DNA of 64,000 nt from Callorhinus ursinus (Eukaryota > Chordata > Mammalia > Carnivora > Otariidae): contig NW_020312968.1 of the NCBI RefSeq assembly GCF_003265705.1, forward strand, positions 5,145,184-5,209,183, written 5' to 3'. The notes under the pieces are model-generated. The model worked only from the letters and a program-made list of their open reading frames with translations. It was not told the origin of the DNA and made no database searches. Made by a program: the position numbers and the translations under genes. This document shows, piece after piece, positions 1-11,749 of this stretch. The first letter of the stretch is position 1, and each line of letters starts with the position of its first letter.

Positions 1-440
1 TGACTGTCTCACTTTAATGCCTGAGATTGTAACCAGCTCCCTAAGAGGTCAAGGACCTACTGTAGTAGCTGACACATAGTCAGGGTTGAGTAAATGTTAG
101 TTTCTTGTCTTACATTTTGATTCATGTGAAGTGGTGTACACATACAATTTCTTTCTTTAAGTCTGCCCCCAAACTTTTGTCTATTCTGTCCTTCTGCTTG
201 AGAAGTTTCTCTATGATTCCTTGCTAACAAAATTCTACATAATTTGAAGGTTTAGTTCAAGTGACTACCCATAAAATTCATCCTGATCACTGTAACACTG
301 ACTTTCTCACTAGCCTTTCTCCGTTAAGGAACTCATCTAGCCTTTACCTGAACTCATTTGAACTCATCTAGCCTTACCTGTTAAAGAATCCTTTGGCAAT
401 GTGTTGTGCTCTTAGTTACAACTCACATCTGTCCTTCTGA
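1..440 (+). repeat. L2-like LINE relics
   Basis: 1-105 resembles an L2 3' end (tract ending in a 'tgacacatagt... gagtaaatgttag' pattern). 180-330 has the 'ccttctgcttgagaag... ttcatcctgatcac' pattern typical of L2. Both are old and diverged. At about 330-380 a short phrase (aactcatctagcctttacctg) is repeated in tandem. Confidence 0.45.
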
Positions 441-473
441 GACCCCAGGGGTTCACTTCTCGTGAAAGGTGAC

Positions 474-725
474 AGCATTTTGCATTGGTTAAGAACACAG
501 ACTCAGGAAGTAGCCAGCTTGGGCCTGAATCCCAGTTTTGTCATTTACTAGATGTGTGACTTTGGATGAGTTACTTCGCCTTTCTGTATCTCCATTCTTT
601 TACCTATCAAATGGACCTAATAATAGACACTATTTTATCATAATTTTGCTGTAAGGATTAACTGAGTTAACATTTGTTAGAAATTAGAACGGAACACGAT
701 ACGTTGTAAGTGCTATAAAATACTT
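474..725 (+). mobile_element. MIR SINE
   Basis: Core pattern present: 'gactttggatgagttactt', then 'tctgtatctcc', then 'gtaaggattaactgagttaa', ending near 'gtgctataaaa'. Ancient tRNA-derived SINE shared by mammals. Confidence 0.7.
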
Positions 726-1141
726 ACTTTTTAATAAATAAACTTTATTCTTTGGATATTTTCTGACAACTATATAATGCTTAGATCATACTAGATATGC
801 CAAATATTTGTTCATTAGCTAATTGGTCAATTTTTGAGTTACTTTGCCTCATCCATAATTAATTTGAAGTTTCAATTACCTATTATGCATGAAGGTAAAG
901 AATTTGGAGTTGGAGATTCCAAGTTGTATGACCTCAAGTGGCTCAAAATATAGAGAGGATAAACATGTAAGAAGTTATACTTGAATATTAATTAATCACT
1001 CAACATGGGAATGTGTATAAATAATGTACTGCAGACTCATTCTATTAATTGTGGCCAAGCTGCCTGGCACCTCTTAGAAATAGGTCTCCTTGGCTAATAC
1101 CTAACTCTATGAGGTTTACAATTCTTTTCTTATTCTTTTCT

Positions 1142-1317
1142 CTTTTTTTGAAGATGTTATTTATTTATTTGACAGAGAGAGAGAGCATGAGCAGGGGGGG
1201 AGGGAGAGGGCGAAGCAGGCTCCCCACTGAGCAGGTAGCCCGACATGGGGCTCGATCCCAGGACTCCAAGATCATGACCTGAGCCAAAGGCAGATGCTTA
1301 ACCCACTCAGGCGCCCC
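1142..1317 (-). mobile_element. can-SINE (tRNA-derived carnivore SINE)
   Basis: T-rich tail and 'ttatttatttatttgacagaga' start on the plus strand, ending with CACTCAGGCGCCCC, the reverse complement of the tRNA-like head. Flanked by imperfect duplications of TTCTTATTCTTTTCT at 1127-1141 and 1318-1332. Confidence 0.9.
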
Positions 1318-1485
1318 TTCTTATTCTCTTCTATAATGCATTGTATTTCAGCATATTTTTAATATAGTATGATTCTCCCAATGTTTGAATACTTTCATTT
1401 ATTCAACATTTATTGGATGGGTGATGGGAATACACAAATCAAGAAGACGTAGATCCTTTCCTCAGGCACGTGACAGTCCAGCGTT

Positions 1486-1698
1486 GGGGTCAGCAAACTA
1501 TTGCCCACCCAAATCTAGCCTGACACCTGTTTTTGTAAATAAAGTTTTATTGGAACACAGCCATTATCATTCATTTACATATGGACTATGGCTGCTTTCA
1601 TGCTACAATGTTGAGCAGTTGCTTCAGAGAACACATGGGCCATAAAGCCTAAAATATTAACTAATGGGGGCTTTATAGAAAATGTTTGCTGACCCCTG
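1486..1698 (-). mobile_element. MER20 (hAT-Charlie nonautonomous DNA transposon)
   Basis: Terminal sequences GGGGTCAGCAAAC and GCTGACCCCTG form the hAT inverted ends. The interior has 'gtaaataaagttttattgga' and 'aagcctaaaatatt', characteristic of MER20. Confidence 0.8.
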
Positions 1699-1793
1699 GT
1701 TTGGTGGAATGTGCTGAAGTGCTTCTTTTTTTGACTAGGATATTGTTCTACCTCAGGGTTGCTGATTCTGAGGTTGGTGGTCATCTAGAACTT

Positions 1794-2008
1794 ACTTTCT
1801 TTTCCTTCCTTCCTTCCTTCCTTCCTTCCTGCCTTCCTGCCTTCCTGCCTTCCTGCCTTCCTGCCTTCCTGCCTTCCTTCCTTTGTCAGAGAGGATGAGA
1901 GGGAGGGAGGGAGAGAGAGCACAAGCCTGGGAGAAGCAGGCAGAGGGAGAAGCAGGCTCCTCATGGATCAGGGAGGCAGACGCTTAACCGACTGAGCCAC
2001 CCAGGCTC
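1794..2008 (-). mobile_element. can-SINE, degraded, with expanded tail microsatellite
   Basis: A (TTCC/TGCC)n tract at about 1800-1882 replaces the A-rich tail. The body has 'agcacaagcctgggagaagc' and the head end 'cgactgagccacccaggc', lacking the last bases. A short AGAACTT duplication flanks it (1787-1793, 2009-2015). Confidence 0.75.
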
Positions 2009-2015
2009 AGAACTT

Positions 2016-3469
2016 CTACACAGAACTGGTACTTTAGAAACCTGAGTGAAATGAATAGTTGGTTATTGTCCAAAGCCTCTCAGAAATAACTGTGCCTTGT
2101 TATCTATGAAAAGTTAATAGAGAACAGTGTATCATTCTTGGTTCTTAGAATTTGAGATAGTTATTGCCTAAGTACTCAATCTAATGTAGTTCCTAAGCAA
2201 TTAGGGTATCAGGTTAACATGGACCTGAAAAAACATGGTGGACCATCATGGAAAAGGAATCATGGGTCCTGGTGCACTCCCTTCAACTAGAACTTTTGTA
2301 AAAACACACTGTATGGTACATACTATCCAACTGAGAAGGATGCAATTTCTGGGGCATTTTAGATTTTATATTTTTAAATAAAAATTATGAATTTCTCCTT
2401 AAATATATTAATGAAATCTAAATCTCAAAATGTTTTGGCATCCATAGCACAAATTTGAAAAGAAAATGCAAAGATAAACTCTTCTCTAACAGGAATTTTA
2501 TAATATATATTTTTCTCCTTAAATTCGTACTTCCATTTCACCTCCCCCCTCCAGAATTTTATTCTGATGGCAACATTTTCATGTTTGAAGGGCTTTTTAA
2601 ATCACGGGGTTATACTTCTAAGAAAGAAAAATGTGTTTATATATTTAAATTTAGCATCCCTCCCCCCACAAAACGCCCCTGTCTTGGACATGGGTTCTGA
2701 GTGGTAACATTTCCTCTGGATTGATTTATTGCTACTGTTATCACTATGAGACAATGGATACAAATTACACAAAGATATAACAAATTTTATATTTATTAAA
2801 CATAAAAATATTTAAAGAAAATTCATCTCTTAATAAGCCAAATGGGGCTTTTTTTCTTCCAGTTAATTCAGGTACCTGCGCTTGTCTATTACTTACTACC
2901 AGAATGTAATAGGGCTTAGCGTCACTTCTCTTGCTATTTTTGTTTTTAGAAATGTTAAGTGTTGAAAAATGTATTCACATAAATATGTAGGTAGAAGTGA
3001 AACTAATTTTGCCATAGCAATTTACCTCACTTCTTTAAATTCCTTCTGAAACATATACCTTAAATCACACAGTATTCTATCATCAAAAACTATTTTTAAT
3101 GATCTAAAGTAACTGGTAATTTGGTTAGATTTTCCTCCAATTTTGTTGAAAGTAAAGAAGTGGAAACTACCTGACTTGTCAAAGGATGTTTTGCCCCTTC
3201 ATTAGAATCATTCACTTTCTCGGCATCCAAATCAGTACTTCAAGTTGTCTCTTTGTTTTAGGGCAGTGGCACTTTTTCCATCTTGGGAACCACAGATAAC
3301 GTACAATACAATCTGAAATGAATGAGAGTTTTGGACTCTTGTGCAGTGGAAGTGGGTTTATTGTGTAAGGGGAAGTGGGAAAGAAGGGCCAGCTTTCTCA
3401 GAGAATACACATGAAAACTGAAGACCTGGAAAGTCATGCTTTTTAGAAAGCCTTCATGTACTCCTAGGG
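2016..3469. other. Intronic sequence without recognised features
   Basis: AT-rich, no coding frame above background and no repeat I can name. Confidence 0.5.
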
Positions 3470-3672
3470 CAGGGTTTCTCAATCTCAGTGCTATGGACAT
3501 TTGTGACAGAATAATTCTTTGTTTTGGGAGCTATCCTGTACATTATAGAATGTTTATTGACATCCCTGGCCTTTATTGACTGAATGCCAGTAACATCTCC
3601 CCAGTTGTGACAATCTCCAGACATTGCCTGATATCTCCCAGGAAGTGAAACCACTGTCTGTTTCGAACCACG
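3470..3672 (+). mobile_element. hAT-like MITE (MER-type nonautonomous DNA transposon)
   Basis: Starts CAGGGTTTCTCAATCTC and ends GTTTCGAACCACGG. The interior has 'ggataattctttgtt'-like and 'tgacaatctccagacattgc' sequence known from a common mammalian hAT MITE. I do not assign the exact subfamily. Confidence 0.6.
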
Positions 3673-4104
3673 GCCCTAGAAGTTTAAGTACCTGTGAATG
3701 AAGACTACTTTAGCAGTGAACATCATACTGAATTCTGCCCTACTGGGTACCAATGAGTTTCCAACAGGATCAAGGGCAAATTGGGATTCCTTATCTACCT
3801 TAGAGCATACGGATATTTACAAATTTCCCACAACCTCACCAACAGGAATCAATTAATCCTCTAGCTGCTTACATTTTGAGACTTGAGGATGTCTGTGTTG
3901 GTGTTCTTTAACGTCTCCAAGAGCTGTAAAACCCCACAGTGTGATCAGGAAATACACATGGCCTAGTTTAGTGGAGGTAAAATGAAGGCAAGTTGATTAA
4001 TGTTTCTATACGAGTATCCTAATCTTTCCTCCAATATTTGAAATAACATATATCTCAAATTAATATGAGCCTTCAGAGACAAAAAGGGCAACATTCACTC
4101 ACTC

Positions 4105-4281
4105 CTTAGAGGGATTCAGAGGTGGGGCGAGGGGAAAGGGAGAGCGAGAGAGAGAATCTTAAGTATGCTCCACACCCCAGCGTGGAGCCTGACTTGGGGC
4201 TCAATCTCACAACGCTGGATTCACGACCTGAGCCGAAATCAAGAGTTGGAGGCTTAACTGGCTGAGCCACCCAGGCGCCCC
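4105..4281 (-). mobile_element. can-SINE, older 'aatcaagagt' subtype
   Basis: Body has 'gagaatcttaagtatgctcc', 'gccgaaatcaagagttgga' and head end GAGCCACCCAGGCGCCCC. It differs from the other copies by the aaatcaagagt segment, a known can-SINE variant also seen at 36538, 43125 and 50321. Confidence 0.85.
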
Positions 4282-4289
4282 AACTCACT

Positions 4290-4517
4290 TTTTTTTTTAA
4301 TTTTTAAAAAGATTTATTTATTTATTTATTTGACAGAGAGAGAGAGAGAGAGAGACAAAGAGAGAGAGAGAGCACAAGCAGGGGGAGCGGCAGGCAGAGG
4401 GAGAAGCAGGCTTCCCGCCGAGCAGGGAGCCTGACGTGGGGCTCGATCCCAGGACCCTGGGATCATGACCTGAGCCGAAGGCAGACGCTTAACTGACTGA
4501 GCCGCCCAGGTGACCCC
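4290..4517 (-). mobile_element. can-SINE inserted next to the preceding SINE
   Basis: T-rich tail at 4289-4310, (GA)n tract, 'gaaggcagacgcttaactga', ends near GCCGCCCAGGTGACCCC. Target duplication about CCAACTCACT / CCAATCCACT (4280-4289, 4517-4526), so it inserted at the edge of the older SINE. Confidence 0.85.
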
Positions 4518-4644
4518 CAATCCACTCTTAATAAGAACTTAGATAGAACCCTTCATTTCTCAATGACGGAGAAAGCTTTTTTTAACTGCCTATTATTATT
4601 ATTCACATTATTGCTATTTCCAGTACTTTTCGTGAATTACAGCA

Positions 4645-4785
4645 TATGGCGTTCAAGACTAGACTCTAAGCTCTTCACAGCATGGGACTGAATCCTATCA
4701 CCCCTGCATCTTCAACACTTAGGATAGTGCCTGATGCAGAACAGGTCCTTGATAAATATTTGGTTATGGATGAGTGAATAGTTGT
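4645..4785 (+). mobile_element. L2 LINE 3' end relic
   Basis: 'actctaagctcttcacagca' to 'aggatagtgcctgatgcaga' to 'ttgataaatatttgg' follows the L2 3' end order. Confidence 0.6.
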
Positions 4786-4789
4786 GCAA

Positions 4790-7700
4790 ATATCAAATAA
4801 GTCTTAATGAGTCATTAAGTTTTCACCTTACCCCTATTATCATGCTAGCTGACCTGAGGCAAATGGAGGAACTAAAACACAATGAGTCATAGATAAAAGT
4901 ACAGCCTTACTTAACAGTGCCAAAGAAACTGAGCATCACTTTGACACTTAGGACTAATCTACAAAGAATACGTGGGAAATTTTGAATGTACAGAAAAGGC
5001 AATGACAAAATAATTATCTGATATCTTAATATCTAGAGGTGACTTTTAAGATTTTTGTATGTTTTTGACAGTTTCTTTTTTATGCATTTTATATAACTTA
5101 GATCACACCATATATACCATTTTTCATTTCAACTTTTTTTTTTAATTATGAATCCCTAGGTTTAGTGAGGTCGGGAGTGATGTCGTTCTTGCTCACCATT
5201 TTATTCTTAGAACCTAAAACACATTGCCAGGTATGTATAAATACTTAACACTAGTTAAGCGTATTGAACATACGGTAAATACATACTAGTATAACAGTGA
5301 ATATATACTATGAAGTGTGCTTTAAAAAGCATTACAATTTTTCCCTATATTACTGAAAATATCATGATGAGAGTACAATAAGTCTTTAGGCATAAGTCTT
5401 TTGGTATATAGTCTTGTTGATACTTGACTTCCTTTGGAAACATTCCTAGAAGGTGAATTACTAGGCCAAAGAGTACGATCATTTTTAAGGTTTTAGGCTC
5501 AATGGCTGTACTAATGTAAATGCCTATGATAGAATATGAGGGTGTCCAGGTCATCACACCCTACTGTAATTGGACAGGTGAAGATGCCATTCATAATGTT
5601 TTAATTTTTTTAACAAGTGAGGCTGAGCTCTTGCTCACCAAATGTTTATTAGCTGTTCACATTTCCTCTTTTCTGGAAAACAGTTTATGGTTTTGATTGG
5701 GGACAATTTTTTAAGGCATTGAAGTCATATTCTCAAAGTGTTAAAAAGGGCTCTGTTTATATTTGGAGGTTTCCTTTGGCCCAGCTACCCAAGGCATGTT
5801 CCCATTTGTACTTGTCCTGCATGTCGCGTGCGAATGCTGTGTAGGTCATCCAGGTGGTATCTGCAGAAGCTCACTGAAAACTCCAGAGCCCTAAACGTGG
5901 GCCAGAAATTATTATAAATTTTACCTGCTCTTACATTTGTAAAGAGATGACACTGCATCTGTCAGCTCCTCTCAGGTTTACATAGTTCCTTTTTAAAGGT
6001 TTTCAAAAGTTTCCTTAGGAGCAGCTACAGTACAAAGACTGACAGAATTAATGAGCATGAGGAAATAGATCCCTATTTCTAAAAGACAGAAAAAGCAAAG
6101 CAGGTTACTTTTCTTGAGGTAAAACAGAGAATCACCTGAGATAAGCCTACAATTTTTCCCAATATGATATTATTAAACACACTAGGTACTAAATATAAGA
6201 TGAAGACAACGCGATGAGGATTCTGGCACAATCCATTTTCTTGCTAATGGTATCTGTAGTCAGATTTAGTCTAGTGTGGGAGTCAGGACCATTTTGTAAT
6301 AAGATCAATTCGAGTCCTGGAGAATAAACAACAGGGTAGGGACGATGTTTTGAGCTACATGTTATGGCACAGCTTACTGAAGAGGCCTGAAAAATCAATA
6401 ATAGTGGACTAATAATTGTGCTTTTAAAGAAATATGAATGGAATTCACTTGAAAGCATAAAAATTAACCATACAGTAGCTTGATGTAAGGAATATTATGT
6501 TTCAGTCAAAATGCAAAACATATTATATTGCAGTATTGTTAAGGCAGAACAGAACTCTGTATTTATTTAGAATTAATGCCAAATTTAATTTTTTTTCTTT
6601 ATGTCTGGGCATAATTAGACACGGCTTCTTCTTAGGTTGTCAAGGTTCTCTCCTTAAGAAGATATTTTATGCTTGTACAAGACATATTATTGGACGGGAT
6701 GATAATAGGCCTTTGATACCAATGATGTGTTGACTAGACTTTCAATCCTGGTCAAAATTAATTAAACTCAGGTGGGTAAACGGTGGTATGCTTGGTTATT
6801 CAACCCATTCCTTTGCTTGAAATGCTTATGGCCAAAGACAGATAACCCTCCTCTTGACAAATAAACATCGTAAGAGAAAACTGACAAGCTAAGAGACAAA
6901 TGAGTAAAATAACATTATAAACTGTAACGTAAGTGCATGTTGGTTACTGAATGAAGGGGAATTTCATATTTAAAAATCAACAGTCTTTATCACTACCTCC
7001 CGTAAAATTGTTTCCTTCTTTGAAGTAGATGCAGATAAGGTTAGGATCTTAGTGGGGGAAAAGTCTGTAAATATACAATTTTACTCAAAATTTGAAATCT
7101 CCGTGAAAGAACTTATTTGGGTTTATGAAATTAAATTTTACGAGAAAAATTTACTCTATATATTTTGAATTTGTGATTTTTACTGGATAGTTTCTATTCA
7201 GAATCTGTATATAGGTCCATAAGACTTACTTTAATTTTTCCTGAGATCAGTAAATGTTATTATCATTATTTTAGGAGTAAAAACAGTGGAGAAGTATTGT
7301 TTGCCCAAGGAGATCTTGGGATTAAGTAAAAAACAATTTTGCTTTACTATTAGCTATTCTTTAAACAGCCAAAACACTCATGAGAGGTTTGGTAAAAAGT
7401 TTTATCTTGAGGACTAATGCTGGTCAAACAGCAGCAGAGGTGCGTCTGCACCTAGCGAGTATAATTCAGTAATTGATTAGTCTGCTGTGTAACTGATGTC
7501 TGCTATGGGTATAGCCGGGGCAAAAAAAAAAAAAAAATAGTACAGCTTAAGAAAAGAAAACACAGAGGAACGAAAATAGAACTGGACTCACAGTCAGAAA
7601 CCCTCAATTGAAATCAAGTTCTAGTTTCAACCTCTTTAACAAATAATTATGGACAAGTCCTCTATTTTTCTCATTTAGGACAAAAGGATGTGATCAACAT

Positions 7701-10480
7701 TGGAGACCCAAGAAATTCAAATGAAAGAAAAATTATCTAAGGAACTCTTAAGGAATTTTATTAGAAAAACCATTTTTCTTGAGACTGTCATCTTAGAGGA
7801 CATCGCCTATTGTATATTATAAGTACTCAGTAATCAAGATTTGTTGAATCAATCACATTTAAGCAAGATCCACTGTTAGGGGTCAGCTACAACTTTGTCA
7901 TGTGTTTTCTTTTACTTTTTGGTCATTGTACTATGATGAAAGTCTGTTTGACTTGAATCAACACTCACAACAACCACGTTAGATAATCTTTCAAAAGTCA
8001 TTAATGAAATTTCAGTGGAAAGAAATTCAGAATCAATTTATTTCAATACAAAAGAACACTTTCTACAACAAATAAAATAAATTCTAACTAACTCTGGCAT
8101 GGGTGGCAGCCAGAACTGACCCTCAGTAATATTAGTAAACAAAAGGAAATAAAGCAAATGCACAACTGGAAAGGTGTTAATGCTACCTTATTAGCATGCT
8201 TATCATTGGTATTTCTGAGCTGTCTTTGGAAAGACTCCTTTCCTTTGGTACATAATTTTTCCCCCCTAATCTCAAGAATGAAAATATATGTGCAAGGGTG
8301 GAAGTGCTTAGAATTAAGCCTTTTGAAAGGTACTTAGCATTTAAAAGAAAAAAAAGAATATTAGACTGTTCTAAACCTAATTTTAGAGCAAACTGACAAA
8401 TAGGTTAGGATCCGAAAAATTTCAAAATGAATTTATCTAAACTATTTTGTAAAGAAACAGATTACTGCCAAGAAGCACTGCACCTTAATGATACGATGTG
8501 TTTTTCCTGAACAAATGTTCCTCTATTTAAGCAGACTGTGTGGCATTTGTTCATATTCAATAACTGTGGAAATTTGGAACAAGGTTTCTTCTTCTTTTTT
8601 TTTTTTAAGAAAAAATGTTTAATTCCTTTGCTATGTGCCAGGCACAACTTATGTATGAGTTAATAGGAAATGTTCTGTGTAATAATTTTATTATTTGACC
8701 TGACAATAATAATGAGAGCCAATTATTCATTAGCAACTCAACATGTCTAAGTTGTTTCAACTTGTGTGTTATTGTTTGATGCTGGGATCTGGAAGCCAAC
8801 AGCTGCTGGATGGTAAAATATGACTTGCATGTTCATGGCAGCTCAAGTGATACACTGAAATTTTTACTTGGGAAATTTAGAATAGGGGTCTAACTCATTG
8901 CTAATGCAGTGTTATGAAATGCATATGAAGTACTTTTATGACCCATGTCTTGGGCAGGTGAAATTAAACATATTTCAAATGTAGCTCAATAAATAACTAG
9001 TTACAATTATTTTCATTACACTATTTAGGCAAATAAAAATAGTACTACTGTCTGAATTTCCTAGTCTCAGAATTAATTACAGGCAACAACACATTCTGAT
9101 CCTATTTAACAAGACGGTCTTTAAATAGTCTTTTTAATGGAAAGATCAAAATAGAGGTTTAATGTTTACTAAGTACTGGGCATATTTTCATAACAGCCAG
9201 AGTGAAAAATCTAGACTCATATTACATATGTCACTTCAAGTAAAACCACTGTTCTCCACAGAGTCAGTCTCCATTCACCACCCAGAAAGCACACTGGCAC
9301 ACGCGTAACATGAAATGGATCTATGTGTCCATTGTCCTACAAAATAGCAGCATCTTGATGGCGCAGTAAAGAGATGAGGGAGGGGGTGTCCGGAAAAAGG
9401 TACCTTATTAATAACTCTTCAATCAAAGCTTCTAAACGTTAGAGGGGTCTTTGTGTGCCCTCTCTTCCAATCTCTCACCTTTTTAGAAAAGCCCCAAGAA
9501 ATGGGGTCATTAAGCCAGTTCTTGAATTCTTCAAGGCCCAAGAAATAAACAGATCGAGTACAATAGCCATTATATTATCAGGAAGTGTGACAACGGAAGA
9601 GCACCATTCCTTAGTCTGATAAATTCCAATTAATAAGCAGCATTTTAAGAAACACATCTATTGTTCAAGGCTGAAAACTTATGACTCTGTCTTGCTAACC
9701 ATGCAGACATTTGAAGGTGAGGTTCACGCGAATGTGGTGGGTTAGGACCAAGAGTGGCAATTTGGCTGCCTGGAAGTCTCAATGGTGAAATTCACTTTGT
9801 GAATTCTCCCCAACCCAGAGTCTGGTTTTCAGCTTCGTAGGCTCAGAAACTTGATCTCACCAGTGTTTCAGAGTGGATTAGATCTTTGTATGAGAATTCA
9901 GGTGAAGTAAGATCACAGGAGCTAATGTATAAGACCAGAATGCCAAATTATCACTTCCAAATGAAGAGCCTGATGATGAATGGCTATGGATACATGTCTC
10001 AGTGTGATCAGTGATTTACCTATAGTTAGCGCGGGGCAGGGTGCGGCTGATCCTTGCTTTATACTCTCACACTTTTCTTACTATCTAGGAGGCCAGGAAT
10101 TTTCCTTCTTTAAATATGCTTAAGAGAAAGAAAAGCTCAAAAATCAGCAAGACCATGATGTGTTGATTTTATCATCTAATTTTCAGAGTTCAATCTTATA
10201 TCCAAGTTCTTGAAATGGAAGAATTTGAGGAACATCACTATGGCCCTAGGATATTGCTGACATACCCTATTACTTCTGTAGATTTTATTCTCTCTGATAT
10301 CCAGCAGTCTAAGGAATTTTCTAGAGCAGATATCATTACTTTCCAGTATAACCTTGAATGTTAAAAGAAAAGACAGTATGTATCAGCCATTTTCTTATTT
10401 TACAAAAATAAGAATTTCTCTTATAAAAACAAATGTATCAGGACACTGTAAGGTGTTTTCCTCTGTTCCCCCCCCACCCC
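4790..10480. other. SINE-free intronic interval
   Basis: About 5.7 kb without a can-SINE or recognisable LINE. AT-rich, only short chance frames. A poly-A run at 7522-7537. Could contain conserved noncoding elements, but this cannot be judged without alignment. Confidence 0.5.
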
Positions 10481-10570
10481 GTGCTTATTTATTTATTTAT
10501 TATTTTTTTTACAAGCTATACTCTTAAAAAATATTTGTTTCCTTTAGTGTAAGGAGACATTTTTTTCCCT

Positions 10571-10600
10571 GTAATTTAAAATTACCTTAGAGGTTTCTTT
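10571..10600 (+). repeat. Direct repeat, left copy
   Basis: TAATTTAAAATTACCTTAGA followed by GGTTTCTTTC. An almost identical copy lies at 11031-11059 on the far side of the SINE. Confidence 0.8.
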
Positions 10601-10625
10601 CTTTCCTTCTTTCTTTCTCTTCTTT

Positions 10626-10669
<44 letters not shown>

Positions 10670-10681
10670 TNNNNNNNNNNT

Positions 10682-10725
<44 letters not shown>

Positions 10726-10744
10726 TCCTTTCTTTCTTTCTTTC

Positions 10745-10779
<35 letters not shown>

Positions 10780-10781
10780 TC
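10599..10781 (+). repeat. (TTTC)n microsatellite with a 10-N assembly gap
   Basis: Near-perfect TTTC repeat, interrupted by N at 10671-10680. It sits at the tail of the adjacent minus-strand SINE and has probably expanded from it. The true length is unknown. Confidence 0.95.
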
Positions 10782-10953
10782 AAGATTTTATTTATTTATT
10801 TGAGAGAAAGAGCATGAGAAAAGGCAGAGAGCACAAGCGGGGGTGCAGACTCCCCTCTGAGCAGGGAGCCTGATGGAGGGCTAGATCCCAGGACACAAGA
10901 TCATGATGTGAGCCTAAGGCAGGTGCTTAACCAACTAAGCCACCCAGGTGCCC
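10782..10953 (-). mobile_element. can-SINE
   Basis: 'caagattttatttatttatt', 'gagcagggagcctgatggag', head end CTAAGCCACCCAGGTGCCCC. Confidence 0.9.
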
Positions 10954-10959
10954 CTAGAG

Positions 10960-11060
10960 TTTTCTTTTTGTCATTTAAAAATTTCTTTCTGTAATTTCTT
11001 TTCTTTTTGTAATTTAAAATTTTCCTTTTGTAATTTAGAATTACCTTAGAGGTTTCTTCA
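10960..11060 (+). repeat. Degenerate tandem repeats of a TTTTGTAATTTAAAATT unit
   Basis: Four variants of 'ctttttgtaatttaaaatt' follow one another, ending with the right copy of the direct repeat (11031-11059). Confidence 0.65.
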
Positions 11061-11229
11061 AATTGTCACTTGAAAATCATTTTACTAGTAAAAGTTTTAT
11101 ATGAAAACAATACTACTACTTGTTCTACGTCAGGATACACTCTTTTCAGGAGTTCCACTTTGATAAACTAAATTTCACATAGTACTAACTGAAAAGATAA
11201 CTGGGGAATACAACAAACAAAATAATTAA

Positions 11230-11690
11230 ATCATTATTTAATAAACTTCATTTATGATGAGCAAATTAACCAAAGTTGGACTTCTGCTCATCTTTAGGAC
11301 CCATCGAAAATATCCCTTCTCCTGGGAGAGCTGTTCTGATTATGTTCCCACTGCATTCTGTTCTGCTTTTGCTTTGACCATAGCTTTGACTCAATACTTG
11401 TTTACCAACTTGGGCATTCTTTTTTTTTAAAGATTTTATTTATTTATTTGAGAGAGAGAGAGAGCACGAGAGGGGGAAGGGTCAGAGGGAGAAGCAGACT
11501 CCCCGCCGAGCAGGGAGCCCAACGCCGTACTTGATCCCCGGACTTCAGGATCATGACCTGAGCCGAAAGCAGTCGCTTAACCAACTGAGCCACCCAGGCG
11601 CCCCCAACTTGGGCATTCTGAAGGCTCAGTTCTGTGCACTGCTTTGAGTAGATGCTCAATAAATCCTGAATAAATAAATGTCAATCACTT
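11230..11690 (+). mobile_element. L2 LINE relic interrupted by a SINE
   Basis: 'cccttctcctgggagagctg' and, after the SINE, 'gatgctcaataaatcctgaa' follow L2 order. Confidence 0.5.
11421..11604 (-). mobile_element. can-SINE with perfect 15-bp target duplication
   Basis: Flanked by identical CAACTTGGGCATTCT at 11406-11420 and 11605-11619. Head end GAGCCACCCAGGCGCCCC intact. A relatively young insertion. Confidence 0.95.
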
Positions 11691-11700
11691 ACATTTCTAT

Positions 11701-11701
<1 letters not shown>

Positions 11702-11746
<45 letters not shown>
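11702..11746 (+). repeat. (TG)n(TA)n compound microsatellite
   Basis: About 10 TG units then about 12 TA units. Confidence 0.95.
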
Positions 11747-11749
11747 GTC

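Noticed and set aside
10544..10783. Lys/Glu-repeat frame on the minus strand
   Set aside because: It is a translation of the (TTTC)n microsatellite and crosses the N gap.
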